Assembly (NCBI RefSeq): GCF_029911635.1
Contig: NZ_JARYTI010000003.1
Span: forward strand, 62,001 to 126,000
Source: Sphingomonas sp. AR_OL41
GTDB taxonomy: Bacteria; Pseudomonadota; Alphaproteobacteria; Sphingomonadales; Sphingomonadaceae
Length of the DNA: 64,000 bases
Reading direction: 5' to 3'
A program made the translations under genes and the position numbers. The notes under the pieces are model-generated. The model was not told the DNA's origin. It saw only the letters and a program-made list of their open reading frames with translations, and ran no database searches. Of the stretch, positions 16,808 to 25,096 are shown in pieces (the first letter of the stretch is position 1; every line of letters begins with the position of its first letter).

Positions 16808-17797
16808 ATGAGACGCGTAGCGAACCCCAGGGTGATCGTCACCCGCGAACTGCCCGATGCGGTGATGGACCGCATGGAGCAGCTGTTCGACACGCGCAAC
16901 AATCGCGGCGACACGGCAATGACCCGCGACGAGCTCGCCGCGGCGATGGCCGACTGCGACGTGCTCGTCCCCACCGTGACCGACCAGATCGATGCCGACC
17001 TGATCGCCGGCGCGGGAGAGCGGCTGAAACTCATCGCCAATTTCGGCGCCGGCGTGAACCATATCGACCTGCGCGCGGCGCGGACGCGCGGCATCATCGT
17101 CACCAACACGCCCGGCGTGTTGACCGAAGATACCGCCGACATGACGATGGCGTTGATCGTCTCCGTCCCGCGACGGCTCGCCGAGGGCGAAAAGCTCGTC
17201 CGCTCGGGCCAGTGGAAAGGCTGGAGTCCGGGCGGCATGCTCGGCCACCGCATCGGCGGCAAGGCGCTCGGCATCATCGGCATGGGGCGGATCGGCCAGG
17301 CGGTGGCGCTGCGCGCGCGCGCTTTCGGGCTGTCGATCCATTATCACAACCGCCATCGCTTGCCCGCCGTACTCGAAGCCCAGCTCGCGGCCACCTGGCA
17401 CGAGAGCCTCGACGAGATGCTCGCGGCGATCGACATCCTGACGATCCACACGCCGCGCAATGCCGACAGCGAAAACCTGATCGACGCCCGCCGCATCGCG
17501 CTGCTGCGCCCGCACGTCTATCTCATCAACGCCTCGCGCGGCGGCATCGTCGATGAAGAGGCATTGGTGATCGCGCTCGAGAATGGGCGTCTGGCGGGCG
17601 CGGGGCTCGACGTTTGGCAGCACGAGCCCGAGATCGATCCCCGCCTGCTGGCGCTACCCAATGTCGTGATGACGCCGCATATGGGGTCAGCGACGTTCGA
17701 GGGCCGCATGGCAACCGGCGACAAGGTGATCGCCAACATCCGCATGTGGGCCGACGGCCACCGCCCGTTCGATCAGGTGCTCGAAGGCTGGGCGTAG
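16808..17797 (+). CDS. D-2-hydroxyacid dehydrogenase (glyoxylate/hydroxypyruvate reductase type)
   Basis: This NAD(P)H-dependent reductase of 329 aa probably reduces glyoxylate or hydroxypyruvate. The Rossmann motif GIIGMGRIGQAVALRARAFG is intact, as are the catalytic residues of the family: Arg in INASRGGIVDE, Glu in the QHEPEIDP region, and His in MTPHMGSATFE. The ATG at 16808 opens with RRVANPRVIVTRELPD, matching the usual start of the fold. Longer in-frame starts run into the divergent SH3 gene. A 102-bp repeat element follows the stop codon. Confidence 0.9.
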   Translation: MRRVANPRVIVTRELPDAVMDRMEQLFDTRNNRGDTAMTRDELAAAMADCDVLVPTVTDQIDADLIAGAGERLKLIANFGAGVNHIDLRAARTRGIIVTNTPGVLTEDTADMTMALIVSVPRRLAEGEKLVRSGQWKGWSPGGMLGHRIGGKALGIIGMGRIGQAVALRARAFGLSIHYHNRHRLPAVLEAQLAATWHESLDEMLAAIDILTIHTPRNADSENLIDARRIALLRPHVYLINASRGGIVDEEALVIALENGRLAGAGLDVWQHEPEIDPRLLALPNVVMTPHMGSATFEGRMATGDKVIANIRMWADGHRPFDQVLEGWA

Positions 17798-17814
17798 CAG
17801 CGCTATCTTTCTGA

Positions 17815-17916
17815 CTTCCCCGGCGAAAGCCGGGGCCCAGTTGAGATAGCAGACATAACGAGCGGCGACGCCCGTCGCAGCATCCCCCACCTGGACCCCG
17901 GCCTTCGCCGGGGAAG
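17815..17916. repeat. 102-bp dispersed inverted-repeat element, copy 1
   Basis: The element runs from CTTCCCCGGCGAAAGCCGGG to CCGGCCTTCGCCGGGGAAG, whose arms are mutually complementary with small internal hairpins of their own. A second copy of exactly the same length lies at 52803-52904 and shares the ends plus the middle core GAGCGGC-ACGCCCGTCGCA. It sits between a plus-strand and a minus-strand gene in tail-to-tail arrangement, a typical REP position, and could terminate both. Confidence 0.85.
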
Positions 17917-17956
17917 CGGTAAGGGATGCGACTAAGTCAGATCTTCCGCACGATGA

Positions 17957-19360
17957 TCAGTCGCCGGTCAGGATCCGATCGACCAACTGCTTCACCGTCG
18001 GCACGAAGCCGTTGGAATAAAACGGGTCGCGCTTGAACTGATAGGCGCCGTGGCCGGCGAACATCAGATTCTGCTCGACATCGCCGCCATGCGCGATGTC
18101 CTGCAAGGTCTTCTGGATGCAGAAGCTGCGCGGATCGGCGAGGCGCCCGGTCGAGTTGGTGTCGCTATCCGCCCAGGACGAAAAGGCGCACTGGCTGAGG
18201 CAGCCCATGCAATCGGCCTGATCCCTGCGGATGACCTGCTTCTCCGCCGGCGTGACGAAAACCAGCGTGTTGTCGGGCGTCTTGAGCGCGTCGGTAAAAC
18301 CTTCGCCGAACCATTGCCGCGCGCGCAGCAGGTCGTTGCGCGTCACCCAGAAATTCTTGCCCTTCACGCCGACATCGAGCTGGAAGGTATGGTCGCCCGC
18401 TTCCTGGGTCGAGAAGGGAATTTGCCGCTCCGAGCGCGCTTCGAGCGCCTGCAGGAACGGATTGCGCACCGCGCTGGAATAGAAGCCGGTCGGGGAAAAG
18501 CGATGCAGCAACACCTCGCCTTCCTCGATGTTGGTGAGCCGCGCTTTCCAATCGGCCGGAATCGGGCTTTCTTTGGTGAGCAGCGGGCGCGTGCCGAACT
18601 GGAAGACGATCTGGCCGAGTTCGGGATTGTCGATCCAGTCGTTCCAGTCGCGCAGATACCACACGCCACCAGCCATCACGATCGGCACGCTGTCGGCGAT
18701 GCCGCCCTCGCGCATCGTCGCGCGCAATTCCTTGACGCGCGGATAGGGGTCCTGCGGGACGAGCGGATTTTCGGCGTTTGACAGGCCGTTATGTCCGCCG
18801 GCGAGCCAGGGGTCCTCATAGACCACCGCCGACAGCCACTCCGCCGCCTTGGAATAGGCACGCTTCCACAGCGCGCGGAATGCCCGGCCGGAGCTGACGA
18901 TCGGCAGGTAGCTGACGCCGTAAGACGAGGTGATCTCGGACAATTTATAGGGCATCCCGGCGCCGCATGTCACACCGGCGACGAGGCCACGCGTCCGCTC
19001 GAGCACGCCGTGCAGGATGCGCTGCGCCCCGCCCATTTCCCACAATACGTTGATGTTGATCGCGCCCTTGCCGCCGGCAATGTCGAACGCGCGCTTGACC
19101 TGCTGGACGGCGCCCTCGATCGCGAACTCGATCAGTTCCTCATGCCGCTCGCGCCGGGTCAGCGCCTTGTAGACTTGCGGGATGATCTTGCCGTCGGGGT
19201 CGTAGCTGTCGGCATTTACCGCCGACACCGTACCGATACCGCCCGCCGCTGCCCAGGCGCCGGCGCTGGCATGATTGGTCGCCGCGACGCCCTTGCCGCC
19301 CTCCACCAACGGCCAAACCTCGCGGCCGGCGTACATAATTGGCTTCAGACCTTTGAACAC
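17957..19360 (-). CDS. Nitronate-monooxygenase-like flavoprotein with C-terminal cysteine cluster
   Basis: This FMN TIM-barrel protein belongs to the 2-nitropropane dioxygenase/nitronate monooxygenase superfamily. Markers are PLVEGGKGVAATNHASAGAW near the N-terminus, GVTCGAGMPYKLSE, and a phosphate-binding GGVWYLRDWNDW stretch. At 467 aa it is well over the ~320-360 aa of common members. The extra C-terminal part carries ADCMGCLSQCAFSSW with a further SFC about 20 residues later, a spacing that could hold an Fe-S cluster or a redox disulfide. The start is the GTG at 19360 with GGAGG upstream. The substrate is unknown. Confidence 0.82.
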   Translation of the reverse strand: MFKGLKPIMYAGREVWPLVEGGKGVAATNHASAGAWAAAGGIGTVSAVNADSYDPDGKIIPQVYKALTRRERHEELIEFAIEGAVQQVKRAFDIAGGKGAININVLWEMGGAQRILHGVLERTRGLVAGVTCGAGMPYKLSEITSSYGVSYLPIVSSGRAFRALWKRAYSKAAEWLSAVVYEDPWLAGGHNGLSNAENPLVPQDPYPRVKELRATMREGGIADSVPIVMAGGVWYLRDWNDWIDNPELGQIVFQFGTRPLLTKESPIPADWKARLTNIEEGEVLLHRFSPTGFYSSAVRNPFLQALEARSERQIPFSTQEAGDHTFQLDVGVKGKNFWVTRNDLLRARQWFGEGFTDALKTPDNTLVFVTPAEKQVIRRDQADCMGCLSQCAFSSWADSDTNSTGRLADPRSFCIQKTLQDIAHGGDVEQNLMFAGHGAYQFKRDPFYSNGFVPTVKQLVDRILTGD

Positions 19361-19425
19361 AACACGCCTCCGGGACCCTTTCCCGCCGCTATAACGTCAG
19401 AATGGTGACAAGCGAGCAAATTGAC

Positions 19426-20565
19426 TCAGGTGAAAGTAGTGGGTCGCCCGATCGCCTGCCCATATAGGGTAGCGTAGCGCGCGATCATCGTCTGCTCATC
19501 AAATTCCGCTACGGCCTTGGCGCGGTTCTGCTGCCCGAGCCATGCGCGTCCCTCGGGTTTGGCCGAGGCGACGCTCTGCAATGTGTCGCGCAGGCGGACC
19601 TCGTCATTATCGGGTGGCAGGTACGGCAGGTTCTCGGCCGCGACCATCATCGGAATGTCGCCGACCGCCGGCGCGACAATCGGCAGGCCCGCCGCCATCC
19701 CTTCCACCACCGCGATCGGAAACTGCTCGCTTTTCGACGACAGCGCCATGACATCGAACAGCCCGACATAACGGTGCGGATCGGGCAGGAAGCCGGGCAG
19801 ATGCACCCGATCGGCGATGCCCATCAGCTCGGCCGTCGCCGCGATCTTCTCGCGCTCGGGCCCCTCACCGACGATGACGAGCCGCGCGCGCGCCGTCATG
19901 CCGCCGACCGCGCGTACCAGGGCTGGCAGGTCCTTCACCTCGCGGAGGCCGGCCAGCGTGCCGATCACGATCTCGCCAGGTTTGCGCTTGAACCCCGGAA
20001 TGGCAGCGGGGTTTGGCTTGGCGGCGTAACGCGCGACGTCGATGCCGTTGGCGATGCGGTGGACCTTGTCGCGCGGCTGGTGCCATGCCTTGAGCGCGAT
20101 CCGTTCGAGCGTCTGCGACGGCACGACGAGCGCGTGCGCCGCGCCGAGCGCGAAGCGGCGATAGATGTTGCGCTGCGGCTTCAAGCCGCGCGCCTCGTCG
20201 GCGTTGAAGCCGTCTTCATGATGGATGATCGGTGGCATGCCCTTGGAGAAGACACGACCTGCCATCACCCCGTCGATCGCGCCCCAATTATAGGTCAGCA
20301 CCAGATCGAAGCGGCGCATGAATTTGGCGATCGCCTCGAAGCGCGCGACCGAGGGCCTGCCGGTCAATGGCGGCGGGTTCTGCGCAATCTCATATTTGAT
20401 CCCCGGTGCGATCGCTGCGCGGGCATCGAGTTGCTCGGGCATGCCGGAGACGATGGTGTGGCGCGCCCGGTTCCCGAACGCGTTCATCAGCCGCACCGCG
20501 CGCGCTTCCTTGCCGCCCAGCGCGAAGGTCGAGTGGAGATGGAGGATATGGACCGGCTGCGACAT
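19426..20565 (-). CDS. Glycosyltransferase family 4 (group 1)
   Basis: This 379-aa GT-B enzyme would transfer a sugar from a nucleotide donor to an unknown acceptor, plausibly exopolysaccharide or a glycolipid. The N-terminal half opens HILHLHSTFALGGKEARAVR, the glycine-rich acceptor loop. The C-terminal half has the donor region IGTLAGLREVKDLPALVRA, VIVGEGPEREKIAA and SSKSEQFPIAVVEGMAAGLP with the E-x7-E-like pattern of the family. No other envelope sugar genes adjoin it. It is divergent from the DUF885 gene. Confidence 0.92.
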   Translation of the reverse strand: MSQPVHILHLHSTFALGGKEARAVRLMNAFGNRARHTIVSGMPEQLDARAAIAPGIKYEIAQNPPPLTGRPSVARFEAIAKFMRRFDLVLTYNWGAIDGVMAGRVFSKGMPPIIHHEDGFNADEARGLKPQRNIYRRFALGAAHALVVPSQTLERIALKAWHQPRDKVHRIANGIDVARYAAKPNPAAIPGFKRKPGEIVIGTLAGLREVKDLPALVRAVGGMTARARLVIVGEGPEREKIAATAELMGIADRVHLPGFLPDPHRYVGLFDVMALSSKSEQFPIAVVEGMAAGLPIVAPAVGDIPMMVAAENLPYLPPDNDEVRLRDTLQSVASAKPEGRAWLGQQNRAKAVAEFDEQTMIARYATLYGQAIGRPTTFT

Positions 20566-20685
20566 CGCCGCGGTGCTTAGCGATGTTTGGTCGAGAAATC
20601 AGCCCGCATGGAAAGCGACGCCCGAATTGCGTTGCACTTCCCGGCTTGCTCGGCTGATCTGCGCCAAACCAGCAGGAAGATCAGC

Positions 20686-22518
20686 ATGATGAAAACAACC
20701 CGCCGCGAGATGCTTGCCAGCGCCGGTGCCCTCGGCACCCTGGCGCTCGCCCCTACTTTGGCGCGGGCCACGCCGGCAGGCGAATCGGCACAGGCATTGC
20801 TCGCCGGGATCGCCGAGGAGATGCTGACGGATTATCCCGAAACCGCGCTGTACCTCGGGATCGACAAGGGCGCGCGCGCCACGCTGCGCGGGCGTTTCGC
20901 CAATCGCACGCATGGCGCTGACGTCGATCGGGCGTCGCGCGCCGCCAAGCGCCTTGCGCAATTGCGTAAAGTCGATCGCCGCGCCCTGCCCGCGGATATC
21001 GCGCTCGACGTCGATACCGCCGAGGCCGCCTATACGCTGGCGGTCGACGGGTGGCACGCCATGCCGGTCGGCACGGTGGCGACGCTCGACACCAACAACA
21101 GCTTTCGCAACACGCCCTACACCGTCTCGCAGCTCGCCGGCGCCTATTCCGACCTGCCCGACCTGCTCGAGAACAAGCACGACGTCGCCGACGCGGGCGA
21201 CGCCGATGCCTATCTCGCGCGGATCGAAAGCTATGCCGCGGCCGTCGATGGCGAGACCGGGCGCACGATCGCTGATGGCGCCAAGGGCGCGATCCTGCCC
21301 GATTTCCTGATCGGCATCACCGCCGGCCAGCTCAAGGGCATGGTCGCCCAACCGATCGCTGAGTGGCCGATCGTCGAGAGTTTCGCGGCGAAATGCGTCA
21401 AGGCCGGCTTGCCGCCGCGCCATGCCGAACAGGCCGCGATACTGTCGCGCGAAAAGGTGCTGCCGGCGCTGGAACGGCAAATCGCCGCCTTCGACACACT
21501 GCGCCCCAAGGCGATCGCGACGCCCGGCGTGTGGGCGCGACCCGGCGGCGACGGCTGGTATCGCTGGCTGGTCAAGGCCGGCACGACGACCAACGAAACG
21601 CCCGAAGCGCTGCACCAGCTCGGCCTCGCACAGCACCGTGCGATCAATGCCGAGATCGACATCCTGTTGAAGGCACAGGGACTGACCATAGGCAGCGTCG
21701 GCGAGCGCTTGACCGCGCTGAGCAAGCGACCCGATTTGCTGTTCGCCGACACCGATGCCGGGCGCGCCGATCTGCTGGCCTATCTCAACGGCCGCATCGC
21801 CGATATCCGCACCCGCCTGCCGCGCGCCTTCGGCACGCTGGTGAAGGGCAATCTGGTCATCAAGCGCGTGCCGCCGGCAATCCAGAATGGCGCGCCCAAT
21901 GGTTATGCTGGCCCCGGATCGATCGACGGCTCGCAGCCCGGCATCTATTATATCAACCTCAAGAGTACCAAAACCTGGCCGCGCTATTCGCTGCCGACCC
22001 TTTGTTATCATGAAGGCATTCCGGGCCATATCTGGCAGGGCGAATATAGCTATCGCCTGCCGCTGATCCGCTCGCTGCTCGCCTTCAACGCCTATTCCGA
22101 AGGCTGGGCACTCTATGCCGAGCAGCTCGGCGACGAACTCGGCGCCTATGACGGCGATCCGCTCGGGCGCATCGGCTACCTCCAGTCGATGAACTTCCGG
22201 GCCTGCCGGCTGGTGGTCGATACCGGCCTGCATGCGAAACGCTGGAGCTTCGCCCAGGCGCTGGCCTGGTTCCAGGAAGCGACCGGCATGCCCGTCAACC
22301 AGCTGACGGCGGAGCTGCAGCGCTATTGCGCGATGCCCGGTCAGGCTTGCGGCTACAAGATGGGCCATAACGAAATCAACCGGCTGCGCGCCGTCGCGAA
22401 AGCGAAGCTGGGAACAGGATTCGACCTCAAGGGGTTCAACGATCTGATCGTGAAAACCGGCAATGTACCGCTGACGCTGCTGGATGGCATTGTCGCGCGT
22501 TACGTCGCTGGAACCTGA
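20686..22518 (+). CDS. Tat-exported DUF885 family protein, probable metallopeptidase-like hydrolase
   Basis: The 610 residues begin with a twin-arginine signal (TTRREMLASAGALGTLALAP, cleavage after ARA), so the protein is exported folded. The DUF885 body contains the zinc-binding-like HEGIPGH at 442-448 and a downstream EGWALYAEQLGDELG that would supply the third ligand, an M32-like arrangement. A PGQACGYKMGHNEI block near the C-terminus is also family typical. Peptidase activity is assumed from these motifs, not established. The ATG at 20686, after AGGAAGA, was preferred to an in-frame start 99 bases earlier because it places the RR motif correctly. Confidence 0.88.
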   Translation: MMKTTRREMLASAGALGTLALAPTLARATPAGESAQALLAGIAEEMLTDYPETALYLGIDKGARATLRGRFANRTHGADVDRASRAAKRLAQLRKVDRRALPADIALDVDTAEAAYTLAVDGWHAMPVGTVATLDTNNSFRNTPYTVSQLAGAYSDLPDLLENKHDVADAGDADAYLARIESYAAAVDGETGRTIADGAKGAILPDFLIGITAGQLKGMVAQPIAEWPIVESFAAKCVKAGLPPRHAEQAAILSREKVLPALERQIAAFDTLRPKAIATPGVWARPGGDGWYRWLVKAGTTTNETPEALHQLGLAQHRAINAEIDILLKAQGLTIGSVGERLTALSKRPDLLFADTDAGRADLLAYLNGRIADIRTRLPRAFGTLVKGNLVIKRVPPAIQNGAPNGYAGPGSIDGSQPGIYYINLKSTKTWPRYSLPTLCYHEGIPGHIWQGEYSYRLPLIRSLLAFNAYSEGWALYAEQLGDELGAYDGDPLGRIGYLQSMNFRACRLVVDTGLHAKRWSFAQALAWFQEATGMPVNQLTAELQRYCAMPGQACGYKMGHNEINRLRAVAKAKLGTGFDLKGFNDLIVKTGNVPLTLLDGIVARYVAGT

Positions 22519-22537
22519 TGACGAGGGATAGAAAAAC

Positions 22538-23032
22538 ATGACGACCAGCAACGCCGTAAAGATTGCCCTTCTGCTCGCCGCTGCGGTGCCGAGCGTGGCG
22601 AGCGCCCAATCGGGGCAGGACAACAGCACCGGCGCCGAGGTCGGCCGCATCGCGGTACGCCCGGCGCAGGACATCGGCGTCGTCAAGACCAAGGTGCCGC
22701 CATTGCTCGAAGCGATCGGCGATAACCCGTACAGCATGAACGGCACACGCAGCTGCGCGACGATCGCCAACGGCATCCGCGCGCTGAACAACGTGCTTGG
22801 GCCCGATTTCGGCGACGACACGCCGGCGCGCGGCAACCGCAAGGGCGCGATGGCCAAAGCCGGCGGCAAGGCGCTGGTCGACAGCATCATCCCGTTCCGC
22901 GGCCTCGTTCGCGAGGTGACCGGCGCGGCGAGCGCCGAACGTCGCGTGCAGCTCGCTACCTTTGCCGGCGTCGCGCGGCGCGGCTTCCTGCATGGTCTCT
23001 ATCGTTCGCGCGGCTGCCGCGGCGCGCTGTAG
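22538..23032 (+). CDS. Exported protein of unknown function
   Basis: This 164-aa product has a clear signal peptide (KIALLLAAAVPSVASA, cleavage near residue 23). The mature part carries NGTRSCATIANGIRALNNVLGPDFGDD and a short hydrophobic/basic middle, and ends RGFLHGLYRSRGCRGAL with a second cysteine. It was not recognised. It starts 19 bases after the DUF885 gene on the same strand and is probably co-transcribed with it. Its stop lies four bases from the convergent GH130 gene. Confidence 0.75.
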   Translation: MTTSNAVKIALLLAAAVPSVASAQSGQDNSTGAEVGRIAVRPAQDIGVVKTKVPPLLEAIGDNPYSMNGTRSCATIANGIRALNNVLGPDFGDDTPARGNRKGAMAKAGGKALVDSIIPFRGLVREVTGAASAERRVQLATFAGVARRGFLHGLYRSRGCRGAL

Positions 23033-23035
23033 TCT

Positions 23036-24151
23036 TCAGACAAACACCGCTTTCGGAATATGTGTGATGCGGCAGGCTAGATCGGCCTCGCCGCTCGCCA
23101 CGACATAATGGTCACCGGCGTCAACAATGCCAGTGGTGAACACGACATTGTCGATATACATCAGATCCTTGATCGGATCGGTCAGCATCGCGTCAGGCTC
23201 GATCAGCGGCACATCGCTGGTGCGAAGCACGATCGACGGATCGTCGCGATCGAGCAGCGACCAATAGGTGCGATAGATACCGATCACACCCGACGGCTCG
23301 ACGCCGTGCCACAGGCTGAGCCAGCCCTGTTCGGTACTGATCGGCGGCGCCCCGCCCCCCATCCGCGCCGTCGCCAGCGTCGCGGCATGCGGCCGGATGC
23401 CCGGCTTGTCACAGGGCTTCCAGTGCAGCGCGTCGGGCGAGTTGGCGAGGTTGATCGACGGGCCTGCGCGCCACGGGCTGCCCGGCGGATAGGCAAAATA
23501 CAGGTCGCCCAGCGGCCGCGTCTGCGCCCAGTAAGTGTCGCCGATCAGCCCCTCGAAGATCAGCATGTCCTTGTTCTGATGATCGAGCACGATGCCCTCG
23601 AGCTGCCAGTCGAGCGCGTCGTCCGAGCTGTACAAGGTCGTCGAATGGCGCTCGGGGCTGACCGAACAGGTCGTCATCAGCCAGCGCTCACCGACCCGGC
23701 TAATCCGCGCATCCTCGACGCCGTAACATTGGTAGGGTGCGCGCGGCACGATCGCCCGGTCATAATGCACCGCGACCACCGCGCGCCCATCGGCCGACAA
23801 CTCGACCGGCAACAGCCACGACAGCGAGGTCAGCGCCATCACTTTCCAGCCCGCGCTGCGCATCATGAACTTGCGCGGGTCCGAGGTGTCGACCAGGTCA
23901 AGCGGCCAAGGATCGCGCACATAGCCACCATCGTCCCAGCGGAGCGCATGGATGTGTCCGTCATGGATCGGGTTTCTGAGCGCCTCGGCGACCCGCACCA
24001 TCAGCAGCAGATTGCCATTGGCCAGCCGCGTCATGCCCGGGTTGAACGCGCCGAGAATATAGGTCTCCGCGCCGATCTTCCCGGCAAGCGGCGAGCGCGC
24101 GAGATCGACGTCGCGCGGCGAGAAGACGATCTTGTCGAAGGAAAATGTCAT
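23036..24151 (-). CDS. Glycoside hydrolase family 130 protein (glycoside phosphorylase-like)
   Basis: This cytoplasmic five-bladed beta-propeller enzyme of 371 aa would phosphorolyse or hydrolyse beta-mannosides or related sugars. Recognisable blocks are ETYILGAFNPGMTRLANGN, GVEDARISRVGERWLMT, HQNKDMLIFEG and GMGGGAPPISTEQGWLSLWHG-like sequence (ARMGGGAPPIST here), which line the GH130 active site. The ATG at 24151 starts MTFSFDKIVFSP. A longer open frame upstream is the shadow of the hydrolase gene. No transporter or other glycan gene is adjacent, so the substrate is open. Confidence 0.85.
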   Translation of the reverse strand: MTFSFDKIVFSPRDVDLARSPLAGKIGAETYILGAFNPGMTRLANGNLLLMVRVAEALRNPIHDGHIHALRWDDGGYVRDPWPLDLVDTSDPRKFMMRSAGWKVMALTSLSWLLPVELSADGRAVVAVHYDRAIVPRAPYQCYGVEDARISRVGERWLMTTCSVSPERHSTTLYSSDDALDWQLEGIVLDHQNKDMLIFEGLIGDTYWAQTRPLGDLYFAYPPGSPWRAGPSINLANSPDALHWKPCDKPGIRPHAATLATARMGGGAPPISTEQGWLSLWHGVEPSGVIGIYRTYWSLLDRDDPSIVLRTSDVPLIEPDAMLTDPIKDLMYIDNVVFTTGIVDAGDHYVVASGEADLACRITHIPKAVFV

Positions 24152-24183
24152 ATCTGCGCCCGTCCCATGCCGACCAGACGCGC

Positions 24184-25059
24184 TCAGGCGGCTACCGGTT
24201 CCCGCGCTACCTTCGCCAGCAGCCGATCGATCGCCGCCACTGCCACCGGTTCGTCGAGCGTCGGCGTGTGTCCCGTGTCGGGCACCACGACCAGTTCGGC
24301 ATCGTCGAGCGCCGCGACCATCCGCGTCGCGGTGTTCGCCGCCAGCACGTCCGAGCGGTCGCCACGCACGATCAGCGTCGGCACCGCCTTGAGCTGGTCG
24401 AGCGCGCGCCACATGTCGGGCCCCGCCTCGTTGCCCGGCACGCGGAACGGCTCGGCGATCTTCATGTCGTAATCGAGCACGATGCGCCCCGCGCTGTTGA
24501 GGCGGTAGAGCCGCTTGGCCATCGCCAGCCAGTCGGTGATCTCCCAGTGCGGATAGACGTCGGCGTTGTTCTCGGCGATCGCGCGCGCGGCGTGCATCCA
24601 GGTCGGCCACGAGCTCGCCTTGCCGACATAGCCGCGAATGCGCCCGAGACCCGCTGGGTCGATTTCCGGCCCGACATCGTTGAGCAGCGCGCCCGCAATG
24701 CGCTGATGCGACGCGCCGGCAAGCAGCATCGTCACGATCCCGCCGAGCGAGGTGCCGAACGCGACATAACGATCGACCCCGAGCTCCCCGAGCAGCGCCT
24801 CCATGTCCTGGACATAGGTCAGCGGGACATAACTCATCGGGTCCTTGGCATAGCCGCTCTCGCCGCGCCCGCGGAAATCCACCGCGATGACGCGCCATTC
24901 GCCCGCCAGCCGTTCCGCCACGCTCGCATAGTCGCGCGCATTGCGCGTCAGCCCGGGCAGGCAGATGATCGGCGGCCGGTCCGCCCGCCCCGCATAATCG
25001 CGATAATGCAGCCGGAGCCCGTCATTCGACCACCAATAGCGATTTTCATAGGCGGCCAT
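24184..25059 (-). CDS. Alpha/beta hydrolase
   Basis: This 291-aa alpha/beta-hydrolase-fold enzyme has an oxyanion region PPIICLPGLTRNARDYA and the nucleophile elbow GTSLGG. The acid lies in RGDRSDVLA and the catalytic histidine in DTGHTPTLDEP. DFRGRGESGYA after strand 4 is also typical. The substrate (ester, lactone or epoxide) is unknown. It lies 32 bases upstream of the GH130 gene on the same strand and is probably co-transcribed, and it is divergent from selO with only 37 bases between the start codons. Confidence 0.9.
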   Translation of the reverse strand: MAAYENRYWWSNDGLRLHYRDYAGRADRPPIICLPGLTRNARDYASVAERLAGEWRVIAVDFRGRGESGYAKDPMSYVPLTYVQDMEALLGELGVDRYVAFGTSLGGIVTMLLAGASHQRIAGALLNDVGPEIDPAGLGRIRGYVGKASSWPTWMHAARAIAENNADVYPHWEITDWLAMAKRLYRLNSAGRIVLDYDMKIAEPFRVPGNEAGPDMWRALDQLKAVPTLIVRGDRSDVLAANTATRMVAALDDAELVVVPDTGHTPTLDEPVAVAAIDRLLAKVAREPVAA

Positions 25060-25096
25060 GGTTGCGTCCTGCGGTTGTCAGCCTCCATATTGCCGC

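Noticed and set aside
20599..22890. 763-codon minus-strand open frame
   Set aside because: It is antisense to the DUF885 and exported protein genes; its product is Arg/Gly/Ala-rich without motifs, a typical high-GC shadow.
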